Shown: piece by piece, positions 56,739 through 64,000 of the stretch
Numbering within the stretch: the first letter of the stretch is position 1
Layout of the letters: every line of letters starts with the position of its first letter
Source: Natrinema sp031626495
GTDB taxonomy: Archaea > Halobacteriota > Halobacteria > Halobacteriales > Natrialbaceae
Length of the DNA: 64,000 bases
Direction: 5' to 3'
Assembly: GCF_031626495.1 (NCBI RefSeq)
Contig: NZ_JAMQOJ010000001.1
Span: forward strand, 1 to 64,000
Made by a program: the position numbers and the translations under genes
The notes under the pieces: generated by a model
What the model saw: only the letters and a program-made list of their open reading frames with translations
Told to the model about the DNA's origin: nothing
Databases searched by the model: none

Positions 56739-58337
56739 ATGGACGACGTTCTGGACGGTATGACCGAGGGGGTGCTAGTTGCCGACGCCGACTGGCGGAT
56801 CACGAGGGCCAACGCCGTCGTAGAGGACCTCCTCGAGCGAGAACGCGACACGCTCATCGGGGCCGACATCAGGGACGTCTTCCCCCGTTCGGCCGCATCG
56901 ACCTTCCACGAACACTTCGGCGGCGATACCCCGGAACGGGCCGCGATCTCCTTCGAAGAGTACTTTCCGGAACTCGCCGTCTGGCTCCGCGTCCGGACGA
57001 CCGTGATGGGTGAGTCCCTCGCAGTCTACCATCGAGACATCACCGATCGGAAGGAACTCGAGCGCGAACGCGAGGATCGGGAGGCGGAACTCGCGCGCCT
57101 CGATCGAATCAACGACATCATTCAGCAGATCATTCGAGACCTCGTGGGCGCAACGACCCGAGAGGAGGTCGAACGGATGGTCTGTGAACGACTGGCGGCG
57201 ACCGACCTGTACGAATTCACGTGGATCGGCGACCGCGAGATGACGGGCGACCAGGTTGCACCACGAACTGCGGCCGGCGAATACGACGGGATTCTCGATC
57301 TCGTCATCGAGGGCGGTGCCGACGCAGCCACGGGACCGGAGTACACGGCGATGCAAACTGGCGAGACGCGAATCGTGCGTCATCTCGTCGACGACGAATC
57401 GGTTCCCGAACCGGTCCGACGAGAAGCGTTCGCTCGCGGATTGCAGTCCAGCATCGCCGTCCCGCTCCGATACGGCGATACCACCTACGGAGTGGTGGGC
57501 GTCTATGCGACCCGCCCGGACGCCTTCAGTGAACGAGAGCAGGAGAGTCTGGAAACGCTCGGCGTCGCGACCGGGTTCGTCATCAACGCGACTCGTCAGC
57601 GGAATCTCCTGCTCTCGGATACGGTCATCGAACTGTCGTTCCGTCTCACCGACCCCGACGTCTTCTTCGTCGCGGCGTCCGCACAACTCGACTGTACGCT
57701 CGTCGTCGAGGGGATCGTCCCGCTGGACGAGGCATCGCTGCTCTGCTACGTCCGCATCGAGGGTGCCGATCCCGATCCCCTCCTCGAAATGGTCGAACCC
57801 CGAGACGGCGTCGACGCCGGTCGCGTCGTCCACACCGCGACGGACGAGGGGGGGTTCGTCGAGATCACGGTGTCCGCTAGTTCGGCAGCCCTCGTTCTGG
57901 TTACCCACGCCGCACCCATCAGAACGGCCGAGTTCGACCGCGGGACCGGTCTGATCGTTGCGGAACTGGCACCGAGTGGTGACGTCCGAGAGGTCGTCGA
58001 AGCCCTCGGTGAGGCCTTTCCGCAGTCCGAATTGCTCTCGAAGCGCGAACACGAACGGCCGGTCGAGACGGCCCAGGAGTTCCGTAGCACGCTCCACGAA
58101 CGCCTCACCGACCGCCAGCGAAACGCGCTCCAGACCGCGTACCACGGCGGGTACTTCGAATCGCCTCGTGACAGCACTGCCGAGGAACTCGCCGAGACGC
58201 TCGGCATCAGTTCGCCGACGCTCCACTATCACCTTCGGGCGGGACAGAAGAAGCTCCTCAACGCCTTCTTCGACGAGAACACGGAGTACAAACGACCGGC
58301 GGCGATCGATGACCAGCAACCGAGACAAAACAGATGA
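56739..58337 (+). CDS. Bat-type PAS-GAF-HTH transcriptional activator
   Basis: 532 residues from ATG 56739. PAS domain (DVLDGMTEGVLVADADWRITRAN), GAF domain ending near VATGFVINATRQ, a bacterio-opsin-activator-like sensory middle (VIELSFRLTDPDVFFVAASA), and a C-terminal HTH_10 (LTDRQRNALQTAYHGGYFES ... STAEELAETLGISSPTLHYHL). Such haloarchaeal activators respond to light or redox and control bop, carotenoid or other genes. Here it is co-expressed with a histidine kinase (ATGA overlap), pointing to a mixed one- and two-component output. Confidence 0.9.
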   Translation: MDDVLDGMTEGVLVADADWRITRANAVVEDLLERERDTLIGADIRDVFPRSAASTFHEHFGGDTPERAAISFEEYFPELAVWLRVRTTVMGESLAVYHRDITDRKELEREREDREAELARLDRINDIIQQIIRDLVGATTREEVERMVCERLAATDLYEFTWIGDREMTGDQVAPRTAAGEYDGILDLVIEGGADAATGPEYTAMQTGETRIVRHLVDDESVPEPVRREAFARGLQSSIAVPLRYGDTTYGVVGVYATRPDAFSEREQESLETLGVATGFVINATRQRNLLLSDTVIELSFRLTDPDVFFVAASAQLDCTLVVEGIVPLDEASLLCYVRIEGADPDPLLEMVEPRDGVDAGRVVHTATDEGGFVEITVSASSAALVLVTHAAPIRTAEFDRGTGLIVAELAPSGDVREVVEALGEAFPQSELLSKREHERPVETAQEFRSTLHERLTDRQRNALQTAYHGGYFESPRDSTAEELAETLGISSPTLHYHLRAGQKKLLNAFFDENTEYKRPAAIDDQQPRQNR

Positions 58338-59497
58338 CCGATGGGAACGCTCACGAGGATGGCGATCGTTCGCGGCGGCGGGAGAGTACCCGCTCGCCGA
58401 CGTCCCCGCTGCTCGCCGACGGTGGCCAGTCGCGACGACTCTTTCGAGCCTTTCCCGACCCGCTTCTCTACTACGAGATCGAACAGGACGCGGCCGTTGT
58501 GCGCGCGGTCAATCCCGCATACGAGCGGCACTTCGACGTCGACGAAGCGGCGATCACGGGCGACCGACTCCGCTCTCAGCTGCGGCTCGAGACGGCCGAG
58601 AGCGACCCGGACCCGGGCTGGATATCGATGAGCGACACGGGCGACGCAACCCGTTCGGACGACACCGATGATCCAGACACGACAATCCATCTCGACGACA
58701 TTCTTCCGCGGATCACTGCGGGCGAGCGGGTCACCGTCGAACTTCGTCGCGGAGCGGACGGTGACCGGCGTCATTTCCGTCTCGAATCGATCCCGCCTCG
58801 AGACGAGGACGCTGGCGGTTATCTCGTCTACATCCCCATCACCGAGTTGAGACGGCAGACGGAGACCCTCAGAACGCGAGTCGATCGGCTCGAGCGAGTC
58901 ATGCGAACCACGGCCCACGATATCAGAAACCCACTGGAGGTTGCGACGATCCGTCTCGAGGCGGCTCGCGATACGGGTGAGGAGGTGCACTTCGAGAAGG
59001 TCGAGCGAGCGCTCGACCGGATTCAACGACTGATTCAGGACGTGCTCTCGGTCGGTGGCGGGGAAACCGATCCGAGCGAGAGCGTTGCCCTCGAGAGCAT
59101 TGCCGAGGCGGCGTGGTCGACCGTCGAGACGGCCGACGCCACGCTCGCCCTCGCGGACGACCTCCCGACTATCGAAGCCGACACCGACGCCCTGCAGCAG
59201 GTTTTCGAGAACTTGTTCCGAAACGCGGTCGAACACGGGGGTCGGGACGTAACGGTGACGGTCGGCAGTCTCCCCGACGGGTTTTACGTTGCCGACGACG
59301 GTCCGGGGATCCCCGGATCGGAGCGCGACCGCGTGTTCGAACCCGGCTATTCGACCGCAGACGATAACACGGGTCTCGGGTTAGCGATCGTCCAGCAAGT
59401 CGCCGACGATCACGGCTGGCAAGTCGCGCTCGAGACCGGTGAGACCGGTGGTGCCCGCTTCGAATTCAGCGGGGTCGTGGCCGATGACTGCCCGTAA
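58334..59497 (+). CDS. Cytoplasmic histidine kinase with PAS domain
   Basis: 387 residues. N-terminal ~30 are disordered; a PAS-like region spans ~35-165 (FPDPLLYYEIEQDAAVVRAVNP); then a coiled segment RQTETLRTRVDRLERVMRTT, H-box TAHDIRNPLEVA, N-box VFENLFRNAVEHGG, G1 VADDGPGIPGS and G2 NTGLGLAIVQQV. No membrane helix. The partner receiver may be the divergent HalX protein at 59531. Overlap with the Bat gene suggests a shared sensory pathway. Confidence 0.9.
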   Translation: MTDGNAHEDGDRSRRRESTRSPTSPLLADGGQSRRLFRAFPDPLLYYEIEQDAAVVRAVNPAYERHFDVDEAAITGDRLRSQLRLETAESDPDPGWISMSDTGDATRSDDTDDPDTTIHLDDILPRITAGERVTVELRRGADGDRRHFRLESIPPRDEDAGGYLVYIPITELRRQTETLRTRVDRLERVMRTTAHDIRNPLEVATIRLEAARDTGEEVHFEKVERALDRIQRLIQDVLSVGGGETDPSESVALESIAEAAWSTVETADATLALADDLPTIEADTDALQQVFENLFRNAVEHGGRDVTVTVGSLPDGFYVADDGPGIPGSERDRVFEPGYSTADDNTGLGLAIVQQVADDHGWQVALETGETGGARFEFSGVVADDCP

Positions 59498-59530
59498 CCT
59501 GCACGGGATTCTCGCCGCCGGTCGGAGCCC

Positions 59531-60103
59531 TCATCCTTCCCCCCGGTTGATCGTCGTGAACGTCTCGACCATCTCCTCGAAATTCTCGCGGGGGACGTCC
59601 AGTCCCTCTCGAAGTTTCGCCGCCCGCCGTTGCATTCGAACGTATTCGCTCGATTCCTCGAGCTGTTCCGGGGTGTGTTCGGTCTCGAGGACAGCCAGTT
59701 TCGCAGTGAGGCTGAAGAACTCCGAGAGGGGATCGTCGTAGGACGCGGCCTCGACCTGTTGGTCGACCGCTGCGAACATATCGCTCTTATCGATCGGCTT
59801 GCAGAGATAGTCGTCGAACGGCATATCGACGATATCGAAGCCGGGATTCACGGCCGTGACCATGATGACCTGACAGTCGTATCCCCGGTCCCGAATCTCC
59901 GTTAACACCTTGTCGCCGGAGAACGGCATCCGCCGGTCCAACAACACTACGTCGACGGTATCGTCCATCGCCGCTAACGCCTCCTCGCCACCGTACGCCG
60001 TCCGAACGTCGTCGTACCGCTGGCGGAGACGGAGCGCATACGCGTCTGTCACTTCCGGCTCGTCGTCGACGACGAGTACGGTCGGGTCCTGGGGGCTATC
60101 CAT
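59531..60103 (-). CDS. Response regulator with HalX output domain
   Basis: 190 residues. Receiver: VLVVDDEPEVTDAYALRLRQ, phospho-Asp in VVLLDRRMPFSGD, and Lys in YLCKPIDKSDMF. The C-terminal ~70 residues form the HalX domain (EFFSLTAKLAVLETEHTPEQ; YVRMQRRAAKLREGLD), a haloarchaeal output module of unknown mechanism. It is placed convergent to the histidine kinase (58334) and divergent from the membrane histidine kinase (60245); either may phosphorylate it. Confidence 0.92.
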   Translation of the reverse strand: MDSPQDPTVLVVDDEPEVTDAYALRLRQRYDDVRTAYGGEEALAAMDDTVDVVLLDRRMPFSGDKVLTEIRDRGYDCQVIMVTAVNPGFDIVDMPFDDYLCKPIDKSDMFAAVDQQVEAASYDDPLSEFFSLTAKLAVLETEHTPEQLEESSEYVRMQRRAAKLREGLDVPRENFEEMVETFTTINRGEG

Positions 60104-60244
60104 GCTAACGAATGTCTTGATATAGTTGGCCCGTCACCGCATTATAGCTTTCCCGTCCCCGGCCAACGCGGCTTCGATCGGCGAGCGTCCGTTCGTTGAC
60201 GTGTACGTGGTGGGTATTTGTTCCCATTGGTACCAATACTCAAT

Positions 60245-61969
60245 GTGGGCGTGAGATTACGGACGAAATTCGTCATCGTCGTCGTCGCGATCACGCTCGT
60301 GGTGAGCGGCTCGGTCTACGTCGCCCTCGAGTCGTACAAAAGCGACGCAGTGGCCGAAGAACGAGTGCGTACCAACGAGACGGCCACGCTCGTCGCCGAT
60401 CAGATCGACGCGTCGATCTGGGATCATCGGGATCACGTCGGTCTGGTCGCGTCACGGCCACAGGCCCGGCAGTTCAACGAGAGCGGCCAGTTCCTCGATT
60501 CGTTCGTCGCGAACTCCCGGTTCTATGCCGCCCAGACCATTTCCCCGAACGGAACCGTCGTCGACTTCCGTGGCGATATCTCGGCCGAACAGCGGCAGTC
60601 GGTAATCGGGTCCGATCGAAACCAGACTCCCTACGTGCAGCGGGCGCTCCGGGGGGAAACGTACGTGAGCGATGCCGAATACGTTCCTCGAGCCAATAAG
60701 TCAGTGCTCGTATTCAGTGCCCCTATCCTGAACGGCTCGGCGGTCGAGGGTGCCATCGTGGCCGCCATGTATCTCGACCGGCAGACGATCTTTCGGATGC
60801 TGCCGCCACTCGAGACGAGCTCCCAGACGGTCGAGATCGTCGGAGACGGGGAGGTACTCGACGATAGCGATCAGACGTTCGCGGACTCCGTTCAGAGCTC
60901 GTCGACGATCGAATCGACCGGCTGGCAGGTCACCGTCACGCAAGACCGGACTGCACTGAACGATCGGTTGCGTGAGTTAGCTACGTTTCAGGCGCTGATA
61001 CTGGGACTCGTTCTGGCGGTGATGCTCGGATTCGGCTACTGGCAGTATTCCGTGAGCCTTCGCCAGACAGAGCGCCTGCTCGACGGGTTCTCCAACCTCG
61101 GCGACGGAAACTACGACTACTCGGTATCGCTGAGCGGCGGGACGGAGTGGGAACAGATGAGCGACGGCTTCAACGAGCTAGCGGACACGCTGCACGAACG
61201 GGAGACGGAACTGCGAAAACGGCAGCAGCGTCTCGAAGTGCTCTACCGTGTCCTGCAGCATAACCTGCGCAACCGGATCAGCGTCATCCTCAACTACGCG
61301 GACGTTATCGACGACGAGACCACGAACGAGACGGTGCGCGACGCGGCACAGACTATCCTCGATACCGGCTGGGAAGTCACGAACCTGAGCCAAAAAGCCC
61401 GACAGATCAACAACGCTATCGAGGCCGACCTGGACCGGAAGCCGATCGAACTCACCTCACTGGTCTCCGACGTGGTCGCTGATCTCCGCGAGGCACACCC
61501 TCGCGTTAGCATGACCACGTCGCTGCCGGATACAGCATGGGGTATCGCGCTTCCCTCGTTCCGACTGGCAATCGAGAACGTCTGTGAAAACGCCTGTGAA
61601 CACAACGATAGCGCCGAGCCCTGGGTCGAAGTAGCGATTACGATCCTCGAGTCGACGGATGCGGAACTCGACGGAGACGAAAGCGACGTCCCCGACGAAA
61701 ACGGGAACTGGGTCCGCGTCACCGTCGCGGACAACGGCCCCGGCATTCCGGAGCAGGACCGGGCCGCCATCACCGAGGGCCGTGAGACGGCGCTCGAGCA
61801 CGGGAGCGGACTCGGACTCTGGCTGGCGTACTGGATCGTCGACAACTCCGGCGGTGAGCTCCGATTCGCGGACAACGATCCGCGCGGCTCGATCGTCACC
61901 ATCGACATACCGCGCGCGCCGCCGGCCGAGCGCGACGAGGTGTCGACGCCGATGCGTCTGTCTGAATAG
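60245..61969 (+). CDS. Membrane histidine kinase with extracytoplasmic sensor and HAMP
   Basis: About 574 residues. TM1 is FVIVVVAITLVVSGSVYVAL, followed by a ~230-residue Cache-like extracytoplasmic domain (VSDAEYVPRANKSVLVFSAP), TM2 FQALILGLVLAVMLGFGYWQ, HAMP-like linker, H-box VLQHNLRNRISVILN, N-box ENVCENACEHND, G1 VADNGPGIPEQ and G2 GSGLGLWLAYWIV. No ATG is available; GTG 60245 or 60251 precedes the first helix, with TTG 60218 the far alternative. A CCAATACTCAATG stretch abuts the start. Senses an outside ligand; partner unknown. Confidence 0.85.
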   Translation: MGVRLRTKFVIVVVAITLVVSGSVYVALESYKSDAVAEERVRTNETATLVADQIDASIWDHRDHVGLVASRPQARQFNESGQFLDSFVANSRFYAAQTISPNGTVVDFRGDISAEQRQSVIGSDRNQTPYVQRALRGETYVSDAEYVPRANKSVLVFSAPILNGSAVEGAIVAAMYLDRQTIFRMLPPLETSSQTVEIVGDGEVLDDSDQTFADSVQSSSTIESTGWQVTVTQDRTALNDRLRELATFQALILGLVLAVMLGFGYWQYSVSLRQTERLLDGFSNLGDGNYDYSVSLSGGTEWEQMSDGFNELADTLHERETELRKRQQRLEVLYRVLQHNLRNRISVILNYADVIDDETTNETVRDAAQTILDTGWEVTNLSQKARQINNAIEADLDRKPIELTSLVSDVVADLREAHPRVSMTTSLPDTAWGIALPSFRLAIENVCENACEHNDSAEPWVEVAITILESTDAELDGDESDVPDENGNWVRVTVADNGPGIPEQDRAAITEGRETALEHGSGLGLWLAYWIVDNSGGELRFADNDPRGSIVTIDIPRAPPAERDEVSTPMRLSE

Positions 61970-62097
61970 CGTCGGTGCCCCGACCTGGGCTCTTCTAGAT
62001 GGCTAGGACCACTGCCGCGAGCGGCGTCGTAATAGTGAGTTGCGGGTTCTTCGACGCAGGCGGGTCTGGAACTACACGCGATCGAGAGGGCAAACCC

Positions 62098-62358
62098 ATG
62101 GCTGAAACCGACAGACGCGATTCGGACACGACCGTTACCGAGACGACGCTGACCGACAAGCAACGGCGAATTCTCCAATACCTCCGCGAGAAGGGGGAGA
62201 CGAACACCTACTTCAAGTCCCGTCACATCGGCGACGAACTCGGCATGACCGCCAAGGAAGTCGGCGCGAACATGACCGCCATCCTCGACGGCGAGTTCGA
62301 CGTGGCCGTCGAGAAGTGGGGCTACTCCTCGTCGACCACGTGGAAGGTCACGACCTGA
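62098..62358 (+). CDS. DUF7123 winged-helix-like protein
   Basis: 86 residues from ATG 62098. After ~15 disordered acidic residues: TLTDKQRRILQYLREKGETN, TYFKSRHIGDELGMTAKEVG and ANMTAILDGEFDVAVEKWG, ending TTWKVTT. It is the conserved haloarchaeal DUF7123 family, built like a single winged helix and probably a DNA-binding regulator. Intergenic 61970-62097 has nothing else. Confidence 0.85.
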   Translation: MAETDRRDSDTTVTETTLTDKQRRILQYLREKGETNTYFKSRHIGDELGMTAKEVGANMTAILDGEFDVAVEKWGYSSSTTWKVTT

Positions 62359-62734
62359 TCCCGAGACGCTCGGTACCGACCGTCCGCCTTCTTTCGCTGC
62401 GAGAGTCCCTCGCTGGTCGGACCATCGTTCTCCCTTCCACGGAGCGACTCGAGCGAGAAGACTCTCGTACGGAGGCGAAACGCGAACGAAGCTCCTCGAG
62501 TCGACGGCGCGCCGATATAGGCAAGCCCGGTCGAAACGAGGCGGCGCCGTCAGCGGCACTTCAGGGAGCGCGTCTTCACTGTGACTCACTGGTGGACAAC
62601 GCCCAGTATCGTCCGGCGCGGTGCGCACCCTCTAGATACTGAGACTCACCGTTCAGTCCGACGGTTATGTATTGAGAACCTGATTCTTCGGGGAACGCGA
62701 TCGGAGGTCGAAGTGGAGTGACGAGGAAACACCG
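62359..62734. other. Intergenic, no feature seen
   Basis: No frame with coding character, RNA gene or repeat. GGTTATGTATTGAG near 62660-62673 may be the promoter region of the next gene. Confidence 0.3.
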
Positions 62735-63529
62735 ATGAGAGAACGCGATCCGAGCGATTCGATTTCGAGACGTAACGTCCTCAAAACAGTTGGTGGAAGC
62801 TTCGCCGGCGCATCGTTACTCGCCGGGCGGAGCGCCGCGCAGGAGGCTGCCGAAGTCGAACCCGTCACGTTCGATGTCGAGTGTGAGCGCGACGGCGGAC
62901 AGGGCAATCGCGCCGGCAGAGTCCACCTCGCCAACGAGCCTGGGTTCACCGATGTCAGACCGTGGATCGAAGCGCGCGTCGAGGCGGTGAACGGTTCGTA
63001 CCGCAGATCGATCGTCCTCGGACCCGGTGCGAGCACGTCCGCGGTTTCGGGGCTCGAGAACGGGACCTACACCGTCGGGACGTACTTCGATCCGGATTCC
63101 GAGGGTCACTTCGACCCGGACAGCGCGGACCCCGTACTGGCCGCCGAAGAGACCTTCCAGGTCGACTGTCCGGGGCCGTACGAGTTCGACCTGGCGTTCG
63201 AATCTCGTCCGGCCGTGGTCGGCGAGACGGTGCGCATCGACGCCGTTCCGTCTCGACCCCCCGAACGCGGCTTCAACTACTACTGGGATTTCGAGGCGGG
63301 CGAGTCCGACGGGATCAGCGGCGATCCGACCACCCGAGAGGCGACCGACGAGCCGCAGGTGGAGTACGTGTACGACGAGCCCGGCGAGTACGAGGTCGAA
63401 CTGACCGTCGAGTTCCTGGACGAGTCGGAACTGACCGTGTCGGAAGTACTGACCGTCGTCGATCCCGACTTGCTGACCCCGCCGAGGAGACAGCCGGATC
63501 CGACGAGGGCGGTTCTCTCCGGAGAGTAA
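62735..63529 (+). CDS. Tat-exported beta-rich (PKD-like) protein
   Basis: 264 residues. N-terminal ISRRNVLKTVGGSFAGASLLAG is a Tat signal with likely cleavage after SAAQ. The mature part is beta-rich and acidic: EPVTFDVECERDGGQGNRAG, GLENGTYTVGTYFDPD, then a PKD-like segment NYYWDFEAGESDG and YVYDEPGEYEVELTVEFLDE. Likely a secreted or cell-surface binding protein. No catalytic residues visible. It ends with a Pro/Arg-rich tail. Confidence 0.8.
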   Translation: MRERDPSDSISRRNVLKTVGGSFAGASLLAGRSAAQEAAEVEPVTFDVECERDGGQGNRAGRVHLANEPGFTDVRPWIEARVEAVNGSYRRSIVLGPGASTSAVSGLENGTYTVGTYFDPDSEGHFDPDSADPVLAAEETFQVDCPGPYEFDLAFESRPAVVGETVRIDAVPSRPPERGFNYYWDFEAGESDGISGDPTTREATDEPQVEYVYDEPGEYEVELTVEFLDESELTVSEVLTVVDPDLLTPPRRQPDPTRAVLSGE

Positions 63530-64000
63530 TACGCATACGACCACGAGAGACGGACGATCGGCGAATACGTCTCTCGAAGCGGCTCCGTTCTTCCCGGTAT
63601 TCGTGATCCGGAGTGGCGGCTTCCCGGTGAATGCCCCTCTCCGATGCTGGTTCGTCTCGGTCTGATCGGTCGGAACCGTCGTCCGTTCTCCCGTGACGGT
63701 CTGCCGGACCAGTCGGGGCACACCGACTGGATGCGCGGTGGACGGAGCGCCCGGTCAGACAGTCCACGATGGATTTCCCTGCTCGTTCTCGAGTGTGCAC
63801 ACCGACAGAAATCGCGGCTCGTAGACGCCGTCCACGTGGACGTGAACGGACGAGCTATGCGTTTGTGGAGAGCTGTCAGCAGACTCGATTCGACCGGCAA
63901 TCCGGGCGTCCCTCTATCGTTGCTGAGAGCAGTGTCCGTAACGGTCGCAGCGACCCGTAATCAGCTGGATTGGCCCCTCGAGCGATCAGTGGCAGTAGCG
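63530..64000. other. Right-edge region, no supported gene
   Basis: No reading frame shows domain content, acidic bias or codon preference expected of host genes, and no RNA gene or repeat was recognised. A gene continuing beyond the window may begin here but cannot be shown. Confidence 0.3.

Noticed and set aside
63280..63900. 206-residue minus frame near the right edge
   Set aside because: Ser/Arg-rich, overlaps the PKD-like gene antisense, and lacks acidic bias.

Overview
The window reads as chromosomal DNA of a haloarchaeon. The coding DNA is GC-rich, the proteins are strongly Asp/Glu-rich, starts are often leaderless or coupled through TGATG and ATGA overlaps, and many families are haloarchaeal hallmarks: Bat-type PAS-GAF-HTH activator, HalX response regulator, DUF7521 beside a winged helix, DUF302, DUF7123, DUF7126, aIF5B and a separate GMP synthase B subunit. 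A Natrialbales-type genome is plausible, but the sequence alone does not fix the genus.

Region 1 (about 1-26.7 kb) is a reactive-sulfur and thiol-redox island. It holds three rhodanese/metallo-beta-lactamase fusions of persulfide-dioxygenase type, two TusA-like carriers, a DsrE2-like protein, a class V aminotransferase, a DUF2892 protein, a CoA-disulfide-reductase-like enzyme, a split YeeE/YedE transporter, an SQR-like flavoprotein with DUF1641, two DUF302 proteins, two small methyltransferases, a multicopper oxidase and two thioredoxins. Embedded at 14.6-22.6 kb is a less familiar set: a DsbA-like protein, a HAD phosphatase, a deacetylase-like lipoprotein, two overlapping membrane proteins carrying CxxC motifs, a winged-helix regulator with DUF7521, a CGIC thioredoxin and a NodU-type carbamoyltransferase. 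Several of these carry the same long palindrome (arm CCGATTTGCTGG) just upstream. This is the best candidate here for an undescribed regulon. A decayed copy of the membrane pair lies at 11.3-11.6 kb.

Region 2 (26.9-40.9 kb) is mostly housekeeping: aIF5B, CTP synthase, GMP synthase B, a 5-formyl-THF cyclo-ligase-like protein, MoaB/MogA, an MDR dehydrogenase, a sulfatase-like protein with a methyltransferase, and a cold-shock protein. It is interrupted at 28.7-30.7 kb by AT-richer DNA with an orphan DNA methyltransferase and ribbon-helix-helix-like remnants.

Region 3 (41-50.6 kb) is an accessory, scarred zone. It has a DUF389 membrane protein, a voltage-sensor-only membrane protein, one intact and one truncated copy of the same HTH gene, low-GC small membrane proteins, HTH pseudogenes, and a zinc/manganese-type ABC transporter operon whose DtxR-family regulator is frameshifted. 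About 185 bp of direct repeat, taken from the 3' end of the sugar-hydrolase-like gene at 50.6 kb, brackets this transporter cassette.

Region 4 (50.6-64 kb) holds surface-glycan-like genes (six-hairpin hydrolase, methyltransferase, GT4 glycosyltransferase), an IPP-isomerase-like Nudix protein without the usual Cys, a diacylglycerol-kinase-like enzyme, a PHP protein, and a signalling cluster (Bat activator, histidine kinase, HalX regulator, membrane histidine kinase). It ends with DUF7123 and a Tat-exported PKD-like protein. No rRNA, tRNA, CRISPR array or complete insertion sequence was recognised.
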